A stretch of 64,000 nucleotides of DNA, taken from Roseicyclus mahoneyensis (GTDB taxonomy: Bacteria; Pseudomonadota; Alphaproteobacteria; Rhodobacterales; Rhodobacteraceae). The stretch spans positions 930,001-994,000 of the forward strand of contig NZ_QGGW01000001.1 in assembly GCF_003148775.1 (NCBI RefSeq). The letters run 5' to 3'. Each line of letters opens with the position of its first letter. Within the stretch, counting starts at the first letter, position 1. A program made the translations under genes and the position numbers. Below, piece by piece: positions 63,709-64,000 of this stretch. The notes under the pieces were generated by a model that saw only the letters and a list, made by a program, of their open reading frames with translations, made no database searches and was not told the DNA's origin.

Positions 63709-64000
63709 TCACTCGGCCGGGTTTGGCGAAGCTGCGGTGGCGGCGTCAAGTTCCCGCATCAGGCGCGCCTCTTCCTCGGCCTTGGGCTTGGACAGGCCTG
63801 CCAGCAGCAGATAGGCCACCGGCGTGAGATAAAGCGTCGAAACGGTCGCCAGCCCGAGCCCCCCGACGATGATCCAGCCCAAGGCCTCGCGCGCCTCGGC
63901 GCCCGCGCCGAAGGACAAGATCAGCGGCACGCCGCCCAACACGGTCGAGATCATCGTCATCATCACCGGCCGCAGGCGGATCGTGCTGGCGTCGAGGATC
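63709..64000 (-). CDS. RND efflux permease, C-terminal end (partial)
   Basis: The frame runs off the window at 64000 and ends at 63709. The peptide has ASTIRLRPVMMTMISTVLGG, PLILSFGAGAEAREALGWII and GGLGLATVSTLYLTPVAYLL, the last helices of AcrB/MexB-type RND pumps. These trimeric inner-membrane proton antiporters export drugs and other toxic compounds. The cytosolic tail is charged and ends SPNPAE. Confidence 0.92.
   Translation of the reverse strand, partial: ILDASTIRLRPVMMTMISTVLGGVPLILSFGAGAEAREALGWIIVGGLGLATVSTLYLTPVAYLLLAGLSKPKAEEEARLMRELDAATAASPNPAE

Noticed and set aside
1-64000. CRISPR array, prophage or intact insertion sequence
   Set aside because: No regularly spaced repeats, cas-like, integrase or transposase genes were seen in any frame.

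Overview
The window looks like chromosomal DNA of a GC-rich alphaproteobacterium, most likely of the order Rhodobacterales (Roseobacter/Paracoccus relatives). The support is the family make-up: a pyrC-pyrE-dnaB-alr-mlaEF-radA-cvpA-purF housekeeping run, a ZapA gene next to a long coiled-coil gene, and a membrane-bound PuuD-type urate oxidase. Taxonomy is inferred from gene content; no database was searched.

Layout. 1-18.6 kb is a compact core region: pyrimidine synthesis (pyrC end, pyrE), replicative helicase dnaB, alanine racemase, a MlaE/MlaF lipid ABC transporter with a PqiA-like protein, radA, cvpA, purF, a DUF2199 protein, bioY, an SDR enzyme, a GNAT enzyme, zapA, transketolase, then purM-purN. 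A CAU tRNA is at 18.7 kb. 19.6-22.6 kb carries a GMC flavoprotein dehydrogenase operon (VOC protein, Tat-exported small subunit, large subunit) under a 22-bp palindrome. 23-28 kb has a rhomboid protein, a DMT transporter, and a divergent acetamidase/formamidase-amidase pair.

28.3-30.0 kb is a decayed divergent pair, an alpha/beta hydrolase and an AraC-type regulator, both broken by several frameshifts. 30.6-37.2 kb is a nearly complete urate catabolism island: NCS2 permease, AllE, a fused PuuE-UraD, UraH, a LysR regulator and PuuD. It takes urate through 5-hydroxyisourate, OHCU and allantoin to allantoate; the allantoate amidohydrolase that would feed AllE is not in the window. 37-42 kb has a membrane-anchored spermidine-synthase-like protein, a degraded TRAP permease (dctM) remnant, an EnvZ-like histidine kinase without a neighbouring regulator, an MBL hydrolase and tRNA-Asn.

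42.6-53.7 kb is the most distinctive accessory block, apparently for a decorated surface glycan. It has two sulfotransferases (one fused to a methyltransferase), a UDP-glucuronate decarboxylase, galE, two glycosyltransferase-like proteins with N-terminal FD..FY/HYL..G repeats, and a tandem double methyltransferase. 54-63.4 kb holds two secreted proteins that share a repeated RVWG-containing domain. Between them lie a LuxR-type regulator with a catalytically dead alpha/beta-hydrolase sensor domain and a sodium:solute-symporter-like transporter. The window ends in the C-terminus of an RND efflux permease.

No CRISPR array, rRNA, integrase, prophage or intact insertion sequence was seen. Strongest leads for new biology: the sulfotransferase/methyltransferase glycan cluster, the LuxR regulator with a dead hydrolase domain beside its transporter, and the shared domain of the two flanking secreted proteins.
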